In this document: positions 48,254 to 59,835 of the stretch, piece after piece
Layout of the letters: each line of letters opens with the position of its first letter
Numbering within the stretch: the stretch's first letter is position 1
Assembly (NCBI RefSeq): GCF_047511655.1
Contig: NC_133400.1
Location: 6,530,001-6,594,000 of the forward strand
Direction of reading: 5' to 3'
Origin: Castor canadensis
Lineage: Eukaryota; Chordata; Mammalia; Rodentia; Castoridae
DNA: 64,000 bases
Made by a program: the position numbers and the translations under genes
The notes under the pieces: model-generated
What the model was told of the DNA's origin: nothing
Seen by the model: only the letters and a program-made list of their open reading frames with translations
Databases searched by the model: none

Positions 48254-48524
48254 CTTTTGGCAGCATTGGGGTTTGAACTCAGGGCCTCATGCTTGCTAGG
48301 CAGGCACTCTTACTGCTTGAGCCTCTCCGCCAACCCTTTTGTTCTGATGGGTTTTTTCAAGCTAGGTCCCTCAAACATTCACAGATCCTCCTGATCTGTG
48401 CCTCCTGAGCAGCTAGGATTACAGGCATGAGCCACTTGTGCCCAACAGTACTGGGGTTTGAACGCAGAGCTTTACACGTGCTATGCAGGCACTCTACTAC
48501 TTGAGCCATGCCTCCAGCCCCTAA
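48254..48524 (-). repeat. Dimeric SINE plus an extra right half
   Basis: 48254-48445 reversed dimeric SINE; 48446-48524 reversed right half ('tactggggtttgaacgcaga'). Confidence 0.8.
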
Positions 48525-48849
48525 ATTACCTCTCTAAGTGACTTGGCTGCGAATGAGGACTAAGTCTAGGAAGCCAAATAATCCGTCACATAGGGATTGG
48601 CTCATCAGCATCTCCAGCTCAGGGTTTGTGATGACAGGATGGCACTGTAAATGTTTGACTTTGACATTCATTAAATCATTCTTCCAACAAATATTTATGG
48701 AGTACCTACTGGGTGTCATTTGAGGAACTGGGAACTGGCCAAAGTCCATGGGCTAATGGGACTGATGTTCCTGGGAGCCTATGGGAGTGGGTGGGTGGGG
48801 AAGAGATAAAGTAAATTACTAACCCCAAATGATAAAAGATGACAATAGG
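48525..48849. other. Unique sequence with an old repeat hint
   Basis: 'cttccaacaaatatttatgg...' at 48680-48715 matches the text common to ancient mammalian repeats (L2/MIR age). Nothing else. Confidence 0.4.
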
Positions 48850-49275
48850 GTTGGGTGTCAGTTACCTACTGCTGCATCATCAATAACCCACAACCTGTTG
48901 TTGAAGACCACACCCATTTACCCTTCACATTTCTGGCAATGTGGGCTGTGCTCAGCCGGGTGGTTCTTTTGCTGGTCTTGCCTGAGATCTGTCAGGCCTC
49001 AGGTGTTACTCAGTTGCTCCACTGGGTCTGGAAGGTTTCAGATGGCCTTGTTCATGTCTGGGCTTTGGGGTAGTTGGCAGCTGGTACCCTCTCTCTATGA
49101 TCCAAATGGTCTAGCCAGCAGGCTTCCTCACACGGGGCCAGAAGGTTTCAGGAGGACCAAGGCAAAGGTGCAAGGCCATTTGGAGCCCAGACCCTGTTAT
49201 TTTTGCCATGTCTTGTTGATCAATGTGAATCACAAGACCAGCCCAGAATTAGGACAAGGGAAAATTAACATCCAT
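48850..49275 (-). repeat. Ancient LTR-like mammalian repeat
   Basis: 'cagttacctactgctgcatc...', '...gctcagccgggtggttcttt' and '...cacaagaccagcccagaatt' follow a common old LTR-type repeat; exact family name not certain and strand is tentative. No coding content. Confidence 0.5.
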
Positions 49276-49679
49276 TTTTTTTTGGGGGGGTGGGAGCAGT
49301 TGCCATGTTTTTCAAATCTATCAAAGCTAGGAAACAGATAAACTTTGTGAGAAGGCAGAAGTTGGGCCTGTGGATATACTTTGCTTGGTCTCAAGTATTA
49401 GACTTTAAAATTATTTTTTAAAACAGAAATAACTGTAAATGCAGGAACTGGACTATCTCATGTAAACCTCCAGAATTTTCAGCTTCTTTGGAAAAATCAG
49501 ATGGTAAAACTACCCCAGGCCTACCTTGCCAGTTGGACGTCTCTCTCTGGCCAATGTGGCTCTCACCACACCCTGCACTTGCCACTTAGTGTTCTTCAGC
49601 TCTTCTGTTTTGACAGTAGAACTCAGGGGAAAGCAAAACCTCTCTCCTACCCAGGGTTCCATCATAAGTGGAAAGAAAG
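49276..49679. other. Unique AT-rich intergenic sequence
   Basis: G-run at 49290-49297; nothing else recognised. Confidence 0.4.
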
Positions 49680-49860
49680 CTGGGTGCCAGTGGTGCATGC
49701 CTGTAATCCTAGCTACTTGTGAGAGAAAGACATAAGGAGGATCACAGTTTGAGACCAGCCCAGGCAAAAGTTTGTGAGGTCCTCATCTCAGTCAACAACT
49801 GGGAGTAGTAGCATGCACCTGTTATTTCAAGATATGAGGGAACCTGAGATAAGGAGGATT
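49680..49860 (+). repeat. SINE left halves
   Basis: 'gtggtgcatgcctgtaatcc...' followed by a second partial half ('tagtagcatgcacctgttat'). Confidence 0.7.
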
Positions 49861-50004
49861 GCACTTAGAGTTCAGAGTTCTCTCCTGTATGCAGTTCTGA
49901 TGAAGGTCCTATGCAGCAGACTCCTCTGGCCACATCTTTGGGGTCCCTGGGAGCAGAGTGAGCTTCCTTAACAAGGGTCCCCAGAACAGAGGGGTAGCGA
50001 ACAT

Positions 50005-50185
50005 TTGAGAAAGAAGCAAGGCCTGGGGGTCAGACAGACTGGGCCCAAATCCTGGCTGTGCTTCAGGCAAGCTGACTTGGACCAAGTTCCTTCAAAGCTG
50101 GTGACTTTCTCATCTGCTGAGTGAGAATCATAAAGAGTCCCCCTCCCCTGTGGAATATTGTGTACGTGTGGCAACTCACCACAGG
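50005..50185 (+). repeat. MIR element
   Basis: 'tgggcccaaatcctggctgt...', then '...ctttctcatctgctgagtga': forward MIR. Confidence 0.65.
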
Positions 50186-51435
50186 CATAAAGAACCCCTC
50201 AAGGGACGCCGGCCCTGGGTAGCCTGAAGGGCAGGAGGGGACCACAGCCAAGGTGAGCTAGTCCCAAGCAAGGGTCCCTACCTCCCAGCTACACTGGGCA
50301 CAGGAGTCGAGGTGTGGCTGTTCTCTGGCGGTGCTGGCACTGTCGGCTTCCCCTTTCCTGGCCATGACTGCTGCTGTATCCTGCAGGATATAAATACACC
50401 CACCCTTACGGTAAGGTCCCAGGCTGGGAATTCTCCGAGCACCCCTCTGGCCTGGCAGAGTGGGCCTGGTCTTTCCCTAAAAACAGCTCAGGAGTGGAGA
50501 GTGGTGAATGGGCAAGGGGTCCCTCCACCCCCCACCCATGCTCTGGGATGGGGCTAGGAGTCAGCTGGAGAAAGGAAGACTGGGTGGGCTGGCCCAGGTA
50601 ATAGTGCAAAAATGGGGTGTTTATAATGACCAGTGCTGCTGGAGCTCAGAGATAAACAGTGACCAGCCCAAGGTCTTCCCCAGTGCCAGCCACTGTTTTC
50701 AGCACCAGCACTGTTGATTTTAGTTCTTGGCACACACTCCTGTGCCCTGGGTTCTGTCACTGTCCGCAGGAAGCTTGAGGCAGGGAGGGGAGTGTGGTGG
50801 AGACTGGATTTGAACCCAAATTTCACTCTAGGACCCGGCTTTTAAGTCCAGAGGGCTGCATCCTATGGAGCCTAGTTTAGAAAAAGCCTATCATCCTCAG
50901 GTACCCAACCTGTGGATGCTCGGGCCCCCACAATAAGTGGTGCAGTATTTGTGTATGCCCCTCCCACATCCTCCTGTACACTTCTAATCTTGATTACACC
51001 TCCTACAATAAACTCCATGCAGAGTTGTCATGCTGAATTGTTAGGGAACAATGACAAGGAAAAAGGTTTATATTTTGGTCAGTTTAGATGTAACCACAGT
51101 AGGCTTCACTGCACAGTCCACACTCCCCAGGTGACTAAACCCTAGGAAGTGGGACAAGGATGGGGAGGACTGGTGTAGCTTCAGAGGCAGGAGACGTCTG
51201 TCTAGGTTCCTTCCAGGTCTCTGCTGCCATGAGAGGGAGCAGGGATGGCCAGAAACATGGCTGAGGAACTTGTGGATGGCCCCTCTTTGACCTGAATCTG
51301 CTTATTGTGCCAGGACTGTCTATAGGAAACAAAGTAGGTCTCTGTTTCCCCTGTCTCACCAGTGACATGGCTACCAGAGTACTATTTTTGCTCTTTATTT
51401 TTTTCTCCTTCTCTTCTATCCCTGAGCTTGTGTCC
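50186..51435. other. Unique intergenic sequence
   Basis: No gene recognised. Reversed MIR-like text is possible near 50800 ('gatttgaacccaaatttcac'). Confidence 0.4.
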
Positions 51436-51437
51436 GG

Positions 51438-51535
51438 CCTTCCCCCCCCCCACCCCAACTCAAGTGCTTGGGATCTGACTCAGGACTTCACATGTGCTGG
51501 GCAAGCACTCTATCAGTGAGCTATACCCCAGCCTC
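51438..51535 (-). repeat. ID-type SINE
   Basis: 'tcaagtgcttgggatctgac...gtgagctataccccagcctc' with a C-run at 51441-51454. Confidence 0.7.
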
Positions 51536-51559
51536 TGTGTTCGAAGTTTACTCATGCCA

Positions 51560-51880
51560 TCACCTGTTTTGGCACCTCCTTCCTTCATGGGGCTGATTGA
51601 CCCTCCATTGATGAACAGATCACGTTTTTCTCATCCTTTCATTTGGTGATCACTGCTGGGGTCATTTCTAGCTTTGAGCTAATGTAAACAGAGCTGCTAT
51701 GAACATTTGTGTGCAAGTGTCAAGGTCCTGTTTTTATTTCCCTTGGGACTGTACATATAGGAATTACACTGCTTCACTGATGAGAACTACCCCATTGAGC
51801 AGGTGCATGAGGGTTTCTGTTTCTCCGTATCCTCACCAATGCTTGTTATGTTGACTTTTAGTTAAAATGAAAAATTTTAA
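51560..51880 (-). repeat. L1M-type LINE 3' end
   Basis: 'gagctgctatgaacatttgt...', '...ttgggactgtacatatagga' and '...cgtatcctcaccaatgcttg': reversed L1 text. Confidence 0.75.
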
Positions 51881-51954
51881 ATTATAAGTTGTTTAAAAAC
51901 CATTGTTGATTATAAGTCATCCTAGAGTGTGTAAAATGTTCATCTCTCTTATTA

Positions 51955-52035
51955 ATTTTCTGGAACCAGGGTTTCAATTCAAGGCTTCATGATTGCAAAG
52001 CAGGCCCTCTACCACTTGAGCCACCCTTCAGTCCT
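51955..52035 (-). repeat. SINE right half
   Basis: 'agggtttcaattcaaggctt...cacttgagccacccttcagt'; diverged. Confidence 0.65.
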
Positions 52036-52357
52036 CATTCCTCACTTGTAAAATCAGATCTGAGACACCACATGGCTCCACAGCCACCCATCAGCTGAAG
52101 GGATGGATTTTCTAGATCCCCTGTCTTTGTAGAGCAAGATCCTTGTGTGTAAGTGGACAGGAGCCAGTGGAAGCAGCTGACCCAGCCCTTAGAAGTCCAG
52201 TCTTGCCATGGCCCTGTAATGATGGATGGAGATGATTAGGGGCAGGCCCTATTCATGCCCCAATTCCAGAGGCTGCTCTAAACCCAATGGCAGAGTGCAT
52301 GTGTATGAACTCCCTCAAGTTCCCCAGTGAGGCAGGCTTCTTTAAAATCAACTCACT

Positions 52358-52585
52358 GGATGGGGTGTGGTGGTGCATGGCTGTAACCCCAGCACTCAGC
52401 AGGCTGAGGTAGGAGGATGGAGAATTTGAGGACAGCCTGGGATTCACAGTGAGACCATGTCTCAAGATAAATAAACACACTCAAATACCATAGTGTTAAA
52501 GAAAATCTTAGACAAGTGCTCAAGTAGCAGAGCGCTTGCTTAATAAGCATGAAGCCCTGAGTTCAATCCCCAGTACACACCCACA
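52358..52585 (+). repeat. B1 plus tRNA-type half
   Basis: 52358-52480 B1 ('ggtggtgcatggctgtaacc'). 52510-52580 tRNA-like half ('gtgctcaagtagcagagcgc...caatccccagtac'). Confidence 0.75.
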
Positions 52586-54085
52586 CTCACCCCACACACA
52601 CCCTTGGCCTTCATTAGCTTCTATTCCAGCTGAAAGTGGCCATCTTTACCTGACTCCCACCCTTATTGGACTCCTTTGCCCCCAAATCTTGTCTGATTTG
52701 CCACCCCTGACCATGAAGTAAACAATTGAGCAGCTTTCAGAAAGGCCGGTCCCTTTCCAGAAAGACAGGCAGAGTGGTGACGCTGCTGTGCATGTGGAGC
52801 TTGGGGATGGCCTTGAGTCCCACCTCCACTGCTGAGGGGTTTGGCAGTGAGCTGGTAGTGCCTGGGTTTTCTCTGCTGTAAGATGGAGACAGCGGCCCTG
52901 CCTCCTGCAAAGGACGGCTGGAGGATGAAGTCTGTCATGCGGTCATTCAGTACGAGTTCCTGTTACTATCAGAAGGGCTAATCAGGAGGACTAAGGACAG
53001 TGACCTTCAACCCTGTACATGCTGCATCATTGTGTTGACACTCCCCCACTTGCAATGAGCGACTTGGGAGCATGTTCCTCCAGACCTGGAGCTCCTCTGG
53101 GGGCAGCCCCTGGGCAAATTTATATGCCATACATCGTAGAAATAAAAGGGTCTTCAGGGGATGATCTGGTCCAGGGTTTTGTCACTGCATTCTGGGACTG
53201 CTCTGGTTTAGACAATGAGGAATGAGGAATTTCTGTCTGCACCCTGTGGACAAGGAAATCCAGGGACCTGGTCTGATTTTAGAGACAAGAAATGGAGGCT
53301 TAGAGGGGGCACAGACTGTGGAGGTCCCCTGGCTAGAAAGAGGAGCACAAGCCAGTGTTTCATACCAAGTCCTGGTGACTCTTCTGTGCTGCTGGAGGGA
53401 CCTGGGCACCTGAGGGCAGAGCCTCAGACAGCTTCTGCCATGCCTTGCCTGGTACATGGTTTGTCTTGGGCACTGGTTTCTGGCTAAGACTTTGTTTAGG
53501 GATGGTGTTCCACAGTAACCTGCCACATGCCCCAGGATGAGCAGACCACAGCACCTATGACCTTGTTATGGAAGTGGAAGAAATAAAAAAACCCAGTGGC
53601 CAAACCCACACTGCACTCTGCTGTACCATCAAAGACAAGTAATGCCAACCCTTTCCTCAGTGTGGCTTTGGAGAGACTCCTCAAGCTGCTGGAACATGGA
53701 CCTGCTCTGCTCACCTTGGACTTGACTGCAGTCGCTAGACTTGCTGGTAGTGTAGATAACTGCCTTTGTTTTGTTTTTAAGTGCCATCAGTTTCTGTAGG
53801 GTTACTCTGGACATGGTAGCAAGAGGAAATTAAGGAGCATTTGTTTTCCGCAGACGGAATTCTGCAACATAAAACAAAACCCTTGATCTCAAGGTCCTCG
53901 CTTCCTCCGAAATCTATCCTTCCTCTTCTGAGGAAAGCAAATTTGAAATAGTTTTTCGGGACGATGGCAGAGACTTACTCTGACAGTGGGAAGAGTCAAA
54001 GGAGCGTGTGGAGGGCAGCTGTCAGGGAACATCTCACATCCGAGTAAGAGCCAGGGGTAGACACTCAGACTGCTGGAAATAATTA
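52586..54085. other. Unique sequence downstream of the presumed GAN end
   Basis: About 1.5 kb without confident repeats. No gene recognised; the last 250 bp would be the immediate 3' flank of GAN. Confidence 0.4.
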
Positions 54086-54108
54086 GAACGCCTTCTCCGT
54101 CAAATTAC

Positions 54109-54114
54109 TTTATT
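54109..54114 (-). terminator. GAN: Polyadenylation signal AATAAA (presumed GAN 3' end)
   Basis: TTTATT on the + strand reads AATAAA on the minus strand. Cleavage would fall around 54080-54098, and a GT-rich stretch follows on the minus strand (54035-54075). The signal coincides with the change from SINE-dense DNA to a long SINE-poor block, which suits a gene end. Confidence 0.6.
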
Positions 54115-57100
54115 AGGTTAATTAAACAGCTTAAAGACAATTCATTTTGTTCAGTACCCTTCTAGAAAATATTTCAAGTTTTAAATGAACTTCCAATACA
54201 TAAAACAAAATTACTTTACCATACACAAATTTCAGGTCAAAATACAACACTCTGTTTTCTTACAGTTATAAAATCCGGTCGATACAAACTACATAAAAAA
54301 GATAAAACACTTTCACTGATCCTTGGTACAAGAGAACAGCACAATGGCGCTATGTCACCAGGCACAGGTCCTGTGCTCAGCTCAGGAGGAGGGACAGGGA
54401 CACCCCATAGTTATTCCACAATAAGAAGCAAGTGAACAAAGTGCGTGCTACTTAATTCATGGAAGTTAACATATCCTTTTGCATCAGTATTACTGTAAAC
54501 CATAAAGCAACTTTGTAAGAAAGGTTACTAATTAAAAATTACTTCTTACTTCGCTAAATTTCATACCAGCAAAGGAACAGAAACTGACCCTACAGAACAA
54601 ACTGACACATTTGGACCACTGGATGTGAGACATGACATTTCAAGGAAATCAAGTTAGCACATTTTCTCTACTAGCCTACGGAATCTGGGAAATACAATTT
54701 TATAAGGTGCAACCTCCCAGCACTTCGAATGTTTCGAACTTTCTCTAGAAGGCCTTTGGTTCAGCTTACGAATGTTCATTGTGACCCCCGTTTTTCAGTA
54801 GGAGGACTCTGTTTAAAGATAGGGTAACTTACCACACACAACACAACCGCATCTGAATACACATCCAGTAGACTTCCCAACTGGATAAAAGCTACAGGAT
54901 TTCAACTGGAAACTGTTCTGCATGTACCATGTCAGAAAATACAGATGTGGTCATTAACACACTTGTGTTTAACAGAATGGATTTTAGCATGGTATTTTTA
55001 GGGGTTTGTATTTATATGGTCTTTAGGAAATTGTCCTTATGGCATAAAAAGCATCACAATAAGAAATCAAGAGTATGCTAGAAACCAGTTCTTTATAAGG
55101 GTGACGGTCACATATGAAGTGCCCAGTATAGAATGAGCAGGAGCCAGGAAGAGCGAGGTGGGCCAATCTGCTGGATTGGGGCCCACTGCAAAGAGCAGCC
55201 CCAGAATCTGGGAGCGTCAAGCTGAATTTACAATTTTGCTTTCAGGGGTTCCCTTAATATCTTCCCTCCTAGCATACCGACACCAGCGACAGAACACAAA
55301 CTGCCACATTTGCAGTGTGTTATGGACAGATCTCATTCACAGATGTCTTTGCTACTAGTGACATACAGTGACAGAATGAGGTGTGCCGTGGCTGCCTCTG
55401 TAGTCCAGTTCTATGAAGGTGGAGGAATGATTGTGGGCAACACTGAGGGCTTCTGGGGGAGGGCTGCCAGTGGCCCCAGATCTGTTGGTGAAAACCATAG
55501 TACTAGCTGCAATGGCCACTAAACACTTCTACTGAAGCTATAACCTTTTTTTAATAGTTGTCACAATTTACAAATGGTACGATGCACTATGAGTATCACT
55601 ATGTCTCTGGTGTCTTAAAAGCCCTACAGGAGGGAGGAGCCAAACAAAAGTTGGGTTACAACTAACTAGTTCAAAATGAGAAAGACCTTCAGTGGCAGAA
55701 AAAGCCACTGATTATTTAATTAAGCACATTCTGCTAAAAAGCCTGTGCTTTTCTCCACTGAAGGTCACTTGATACACTTCCCAACAGAGAGCGAATTAAC
55801 CCATGGGATTCAGGTGACTCCTCTGCCATGAAGAACTTGAATTTTGAGGTGCCATATTGGAAAAGCTGTAACAATGCACAGATATGCACAGATGTAAAGT
55901 TTAAAGGTTATTTGTATTTTAAAGCTGATGACACCCTTTTGCCCCCACATTCTAGATTCTACATTTTTTTTTTTTAACAAAGCATGAGTCAAATTCAATG
56001 AGCTACGTTAGAATAATAAAAATGTATTTTCTGGAGTTTCTTTTGAAGCAAAAATTCCTTTTCACAAAAATACGAGCAGGTGGTCTCGCACTGTAAAGGA
56101 ACAATTCTGATTTCTGATTCTACTCACAATTTATAGAGAGCAGGGTGTGTTCGAGGACTCTGAGAGAAGGAAACAAGAGCCCTAGTCTGTTGTAAGGAAT
56201 GCTGGCCAGGACACACAGCAGAGTCTGCAGGGCACGCAGCAGACTGCTTAGCTAGATTCCAAGAGCTGACCCAGGCCTAGAGCACGTCTCGACCAATAAT
56301 TTGGGATCTCACAATGCTGCATGAGGTGCTGAGGTAGTACGTATTCCAGGCTTAGGGCAGGCTTGGAAAGTGCCTGTACGATGCTTGGGGTGGGATGTGT
56401 TCTGGCCATAGTGGGGGAGGAGCCTCTGGGGCCTGGCTGGCAGGCCTAGCTCTCTTGGGGCGGGGGGGCGGGAGAGGAGGGGGTGCCTGTGGGAAGTTCT
56501 AGCCCAAGGTGTGATCAGGGCTTCAGGTGTATGCAGCAGCACCCAAGGCTCATGTTCCCACATTATGTGGTCTGGGGAGCTAGGAGTTATTCTTTTTCCC
56601 ATCTCTTTTCTTTGCTATGTAATTCACGGAATTAGAAAACCAGGTAGAAAGAAGTGTGGGATGGGGGAACAGGTCAGTGGCAAAGTGACTGCCAGGAGAA
56701 AAGTGTAACTAAGAATGCTACTATCAACAGATCCAAACTGCCACCTTGGATGGCAGTCCCCAGACTGGAAGGGAAAGACACTGACAGTGGGAAGGGCCTG
56801 TGTTTCCAGATTCCTCCCAGCTGCATCTCTGGGCAGCCATGGGGTGGGAATGGCCCGAAGAGAAAACCAACAGGGCTCAGATGGAAGTTCACCAAAGTGG
56901 GGAGACTAAAGCTGCTCCCTTGTGACCAAACGACTCCCATTTCTGGGCAGAAACAAAGAGGCAGAATGAGCATTTGCCCCGTTCCCGGAGTCAAGGAGGG
57001 TCTGCAGTGAACTTTCACCAGAGTGGGGGACAAGAATAATGAGGTCCCTAGAAACATTTTGCAAAGGGCAGTGAAGAAACATGCTGGCACGGTGAGGTTC

Positions 57101-57631
57101 CGGTGCCCGAGGGAGAGCTGCTGAGGCTGCGGCTTCCATTCCCCAGTCTTCAAGTCTGTCCAGGGGCGAGAGGTGAGAGCAAGAGTCACGGTTTTAGTAG
57201 GAGTGTGGCCTAGGGAAGACTCTGGAAGTTGAGGCTCTTTCTGAAAGTTGGACTAGAACCACCATGCCCAGGTGCAGATGGCAATCGCACAGCCAAGGGC
57301 CTGAAGTGGTGACAGGCAGAGGGCGGGGGGAAGGGGGAGAAAAAGGGCCGAGAACACAAGAAGGAACAGGGATGCCTCTCAAAACCTGAAAAGTTCACTT
57401 GCAAATGTATTTTCCTTTTTTACTAAACAAAAGGTTCCCAGTCTCTCATTTGGAAAAGCTCTGGATCTGGTCTCGGGGCAGAATGCCCGTACTGCCTGTC
57501 TTGCCTGTGCCCACAGGAGGGCTGCAGGACCCCTTGTGAGGCTATCAGAAATGGGCACTCGGCACTGCCCAAGGCGCCACACTACTGCCAGGCAGTTCCA
57601 TCTGAAAGTCCTAAAGATGATGAAGAACAAT

Positions 57632-57725
57632 CCAGCACTTGGACCTGAGGCAGGAGGTCCTGCATGTACAAGGCCACCCTGGGCCACACAGCAAGATCCT
57701 GTCCCAAAAAACTGGAAGAAAAAAA
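57632..57725 (+). repeat. B1-like SINE (antisense to GAN)
   Basis: 'aatccagcacttggacctga...' to 'gatcctgtcccaaaaaactg'. The only young-type SINE seen in the presumed 3' UTR. Confidence 0.7.
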
Positions 57726-58074
57726 GTGATGATCAAAGAATTGCCTCTAGAATGCTGCCTACCTGCCTGAAGGAGGCACTCTAGAGGCTTTCCCCTGGGT
57801 CAGAGCCTCAGGCCTTCACAGGTCCTGGTTACACCTCCACCCGGGCTGGGTTCCTCAGCACCATCAGCCCAGGTCCTACACCCTTCTCTAGTTACAGAGT
57901 TCAAGAGTGACTTTGTTAAAGGTCTTCCTGCAACCCAGATCTGCTGTGCGTGGCACACACTGAGAAATCCATAAACTTAGGATCTGCATGGGAAGGAAGT
58001 GATACTGCAGGAGGGTGAAACAGTTCACTTTTGGTATCACTTTGTCCAACCTTCTCTATTTGAAGGTACAAAAG

Positions 58075-58076
<2 letters not shown>

Positions 58077-58109
<33 letters not shown>
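58077..58109. repeat. (CA)16 microsatellite
   Basis: About 16 uninterrupted CA units on the + strand, so (UG)16 in a GAN-sense transcript. UG repeats are the binding sequence of TDP-43 and CELF-type proteins. Confidence 0.9.
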
Positions 58110-58112
<3 letters not shown>

Positions 58113-58589
58113 TACACTTGCATGTGAAGTTTTTATATAGAACATCCAAGTGAAGAGAGTATACTTTAGGTCTACTGATCTCAAACACAGGTCTAATTTT
58201 CTAGATCAGTTTACTTGACCAACCTACCTTTGATATTTTGGTGAAAAAAAAAAAGGAAAGAATTTTAGGTGTTATTAGAGGACTTCATTAGGTAAAATCT
58301 GAACAGAAGATGATTTATTAACACTCTAAATACATATTCTGGGATGTTTCAGGTACCTAGAATTATCCTGAATATAATCATCAGAGATGCAGGAGAGGGG
58401 TGGCACGAGTCCATAACGTCAGTAATCTTAGAAACAAAAATGGACATTTCCTTATACCTCATGTGGTGGCAGACAATGCAATGAAAACATCACAAATCCA
58501 GGGATACTTAGGTGCTTGGTCCCCTGCCTGCCCAGTGCGTCTTGGCACTTCCTGTGTGGACAGCTGACATAGTCAATGGAGGCAGTGAC

Positions 58590-58830
58590 AGCCACCACAA
58601 CCGTGTGCAAGGCACCTCTCCAAGTCTTTGCACTCATCAGTTTATTTGCACAACGACCCCAAACCATGGAGGTGAACACCCCTGATCCTCCCTCTGCAAG
58701 TGAGAAACTGAGCCAGGCCTTGGGACTGGAGGCTTTGAGGAATGGGCACAACTCTTCCGGCCACTGAGGATCGTCAAAAGTCCTCCATTAAAGCAGGCTG
58801 TAGTGGCAGAAGTCCTCAACCTGAGAGCCT
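58590..58830 (-). repeat. MIR remnant containing duplication copy 1
   Basis: 'gcactcatcagtttatttgcacaacgac...' and '...gtgagaaactgagccaggcc' are reversed MIR. 'tagtggcagaagtcctcaac...gagcctgagctctcagcc' after copy 1 resembles the continuation of the same MIR. Confidence 0.5.
58730..58800 (+). repeat. 71-bp direct repeat, copy 1
   Basis: Identical over 71 bases to 59101-59171. It starts 'aggctttgaggaatgggcac' and ends 'aaagcaggctg'. Copy 1 sits between MIR-like flanks, suggesting it is the original. Confidence 0.95.
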
Positions 58831-59100
58831 GAGCTCTCAGCCTCGCGCTCACTCGGGACAGCACACATACGAAATATTTTACGGGTGAGGTCCTCAGAAT
58901 AATTTAGGTGAGAGGACCTGGCCTTGTTTTCTAAGAAGCCGCTCATAGTCTTGCTGCCACCTCAGCGAAGAGCTGAGACACTACCACCTGAGAAGCTCTG
59001 CCATGCTTTGTCAGGAACAGACCTGCAAATTCAGACTTATTCCTGCATAAGGACAGTGAGCTTTTAGACTTGGCTGGTATTTCAGCTATTTTGGGATGCA

Positions 59101-59171
59101 AGGCTTTGAGGAATGGGCACAACTCTTCCGGCCACTGAGGATCGTCAAAAGTCCTCCATTAAAGCAGGCTG
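59101..59171 (+). repeat. 71-bp direct repeat, copy 2
   Basis: Perfect copy of 58730-58800, offset 371 bp. Flanks differ on both sides ('gggatgca' before, 'ggtacaac' after), so the match ends sharply. Confidence 0.95.
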
Positions 59172-59818
59172 GGTACAACTGTGGCCCGAAGCTTGGTCAT
59201 TCCTACAAGAGCTAACTCCTGCAAGGGAGCTTCCGTCTCCAACTGTTGAATCCCCTCAGCATCTTTGTCAGAAAGACCAGACTCTGGGGAACATGGAGCC
59301 CATCGTGGTGGCATGAAGAAGGCACGTACAGGGGGAAGTCAAGGGAGATCCATGGCACATGGAACAAGTGAGATCAGTCATGATTTTAAGTATAAAATAA
59401 TTCAAGGAGTTTGGCCAACCTCATCTTTGCACTTGGGACACACCTGACAGTTTCATTTTTAACTCCTGGGTTATCAGAACTAAAGAAGAGGAACTTAGTA
59501 ATGAGTCCACATACCCATCAACATGAAAGATTCTTGGGAAAACAATAGCACCTTATAGAAAATGAAAATAGTAGCTGCAAGCATATAACTTCCAAATACT
59601 GTGTTAAATTATAGATAGACAATTTTCCTGTCTGATCCTAGCAAGGAGGGACACTAAGCCCTCTATTTTACACAGCAGTGGTATTTAAATATACTACTTT
59701 TCTGCTATATGAAAACATAGCCTTTTAAAGATTCTGTAAAGTTCAAGTTGAGTTTCAAGTAATCATTTGCAGTAGCTCCAGGAGAATTATTGTTCCTCCT
59801 GATTTAAAGTGCCTATTT

Positions 59819-59835
59819 AAAAAAAAAAAAAAAAA
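59819..59835. repeat. A-run
   Basis: About 16 A on the + strand (U-run in GAN-sense RNA), with no SINE body attached. Confidence 0.8.
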
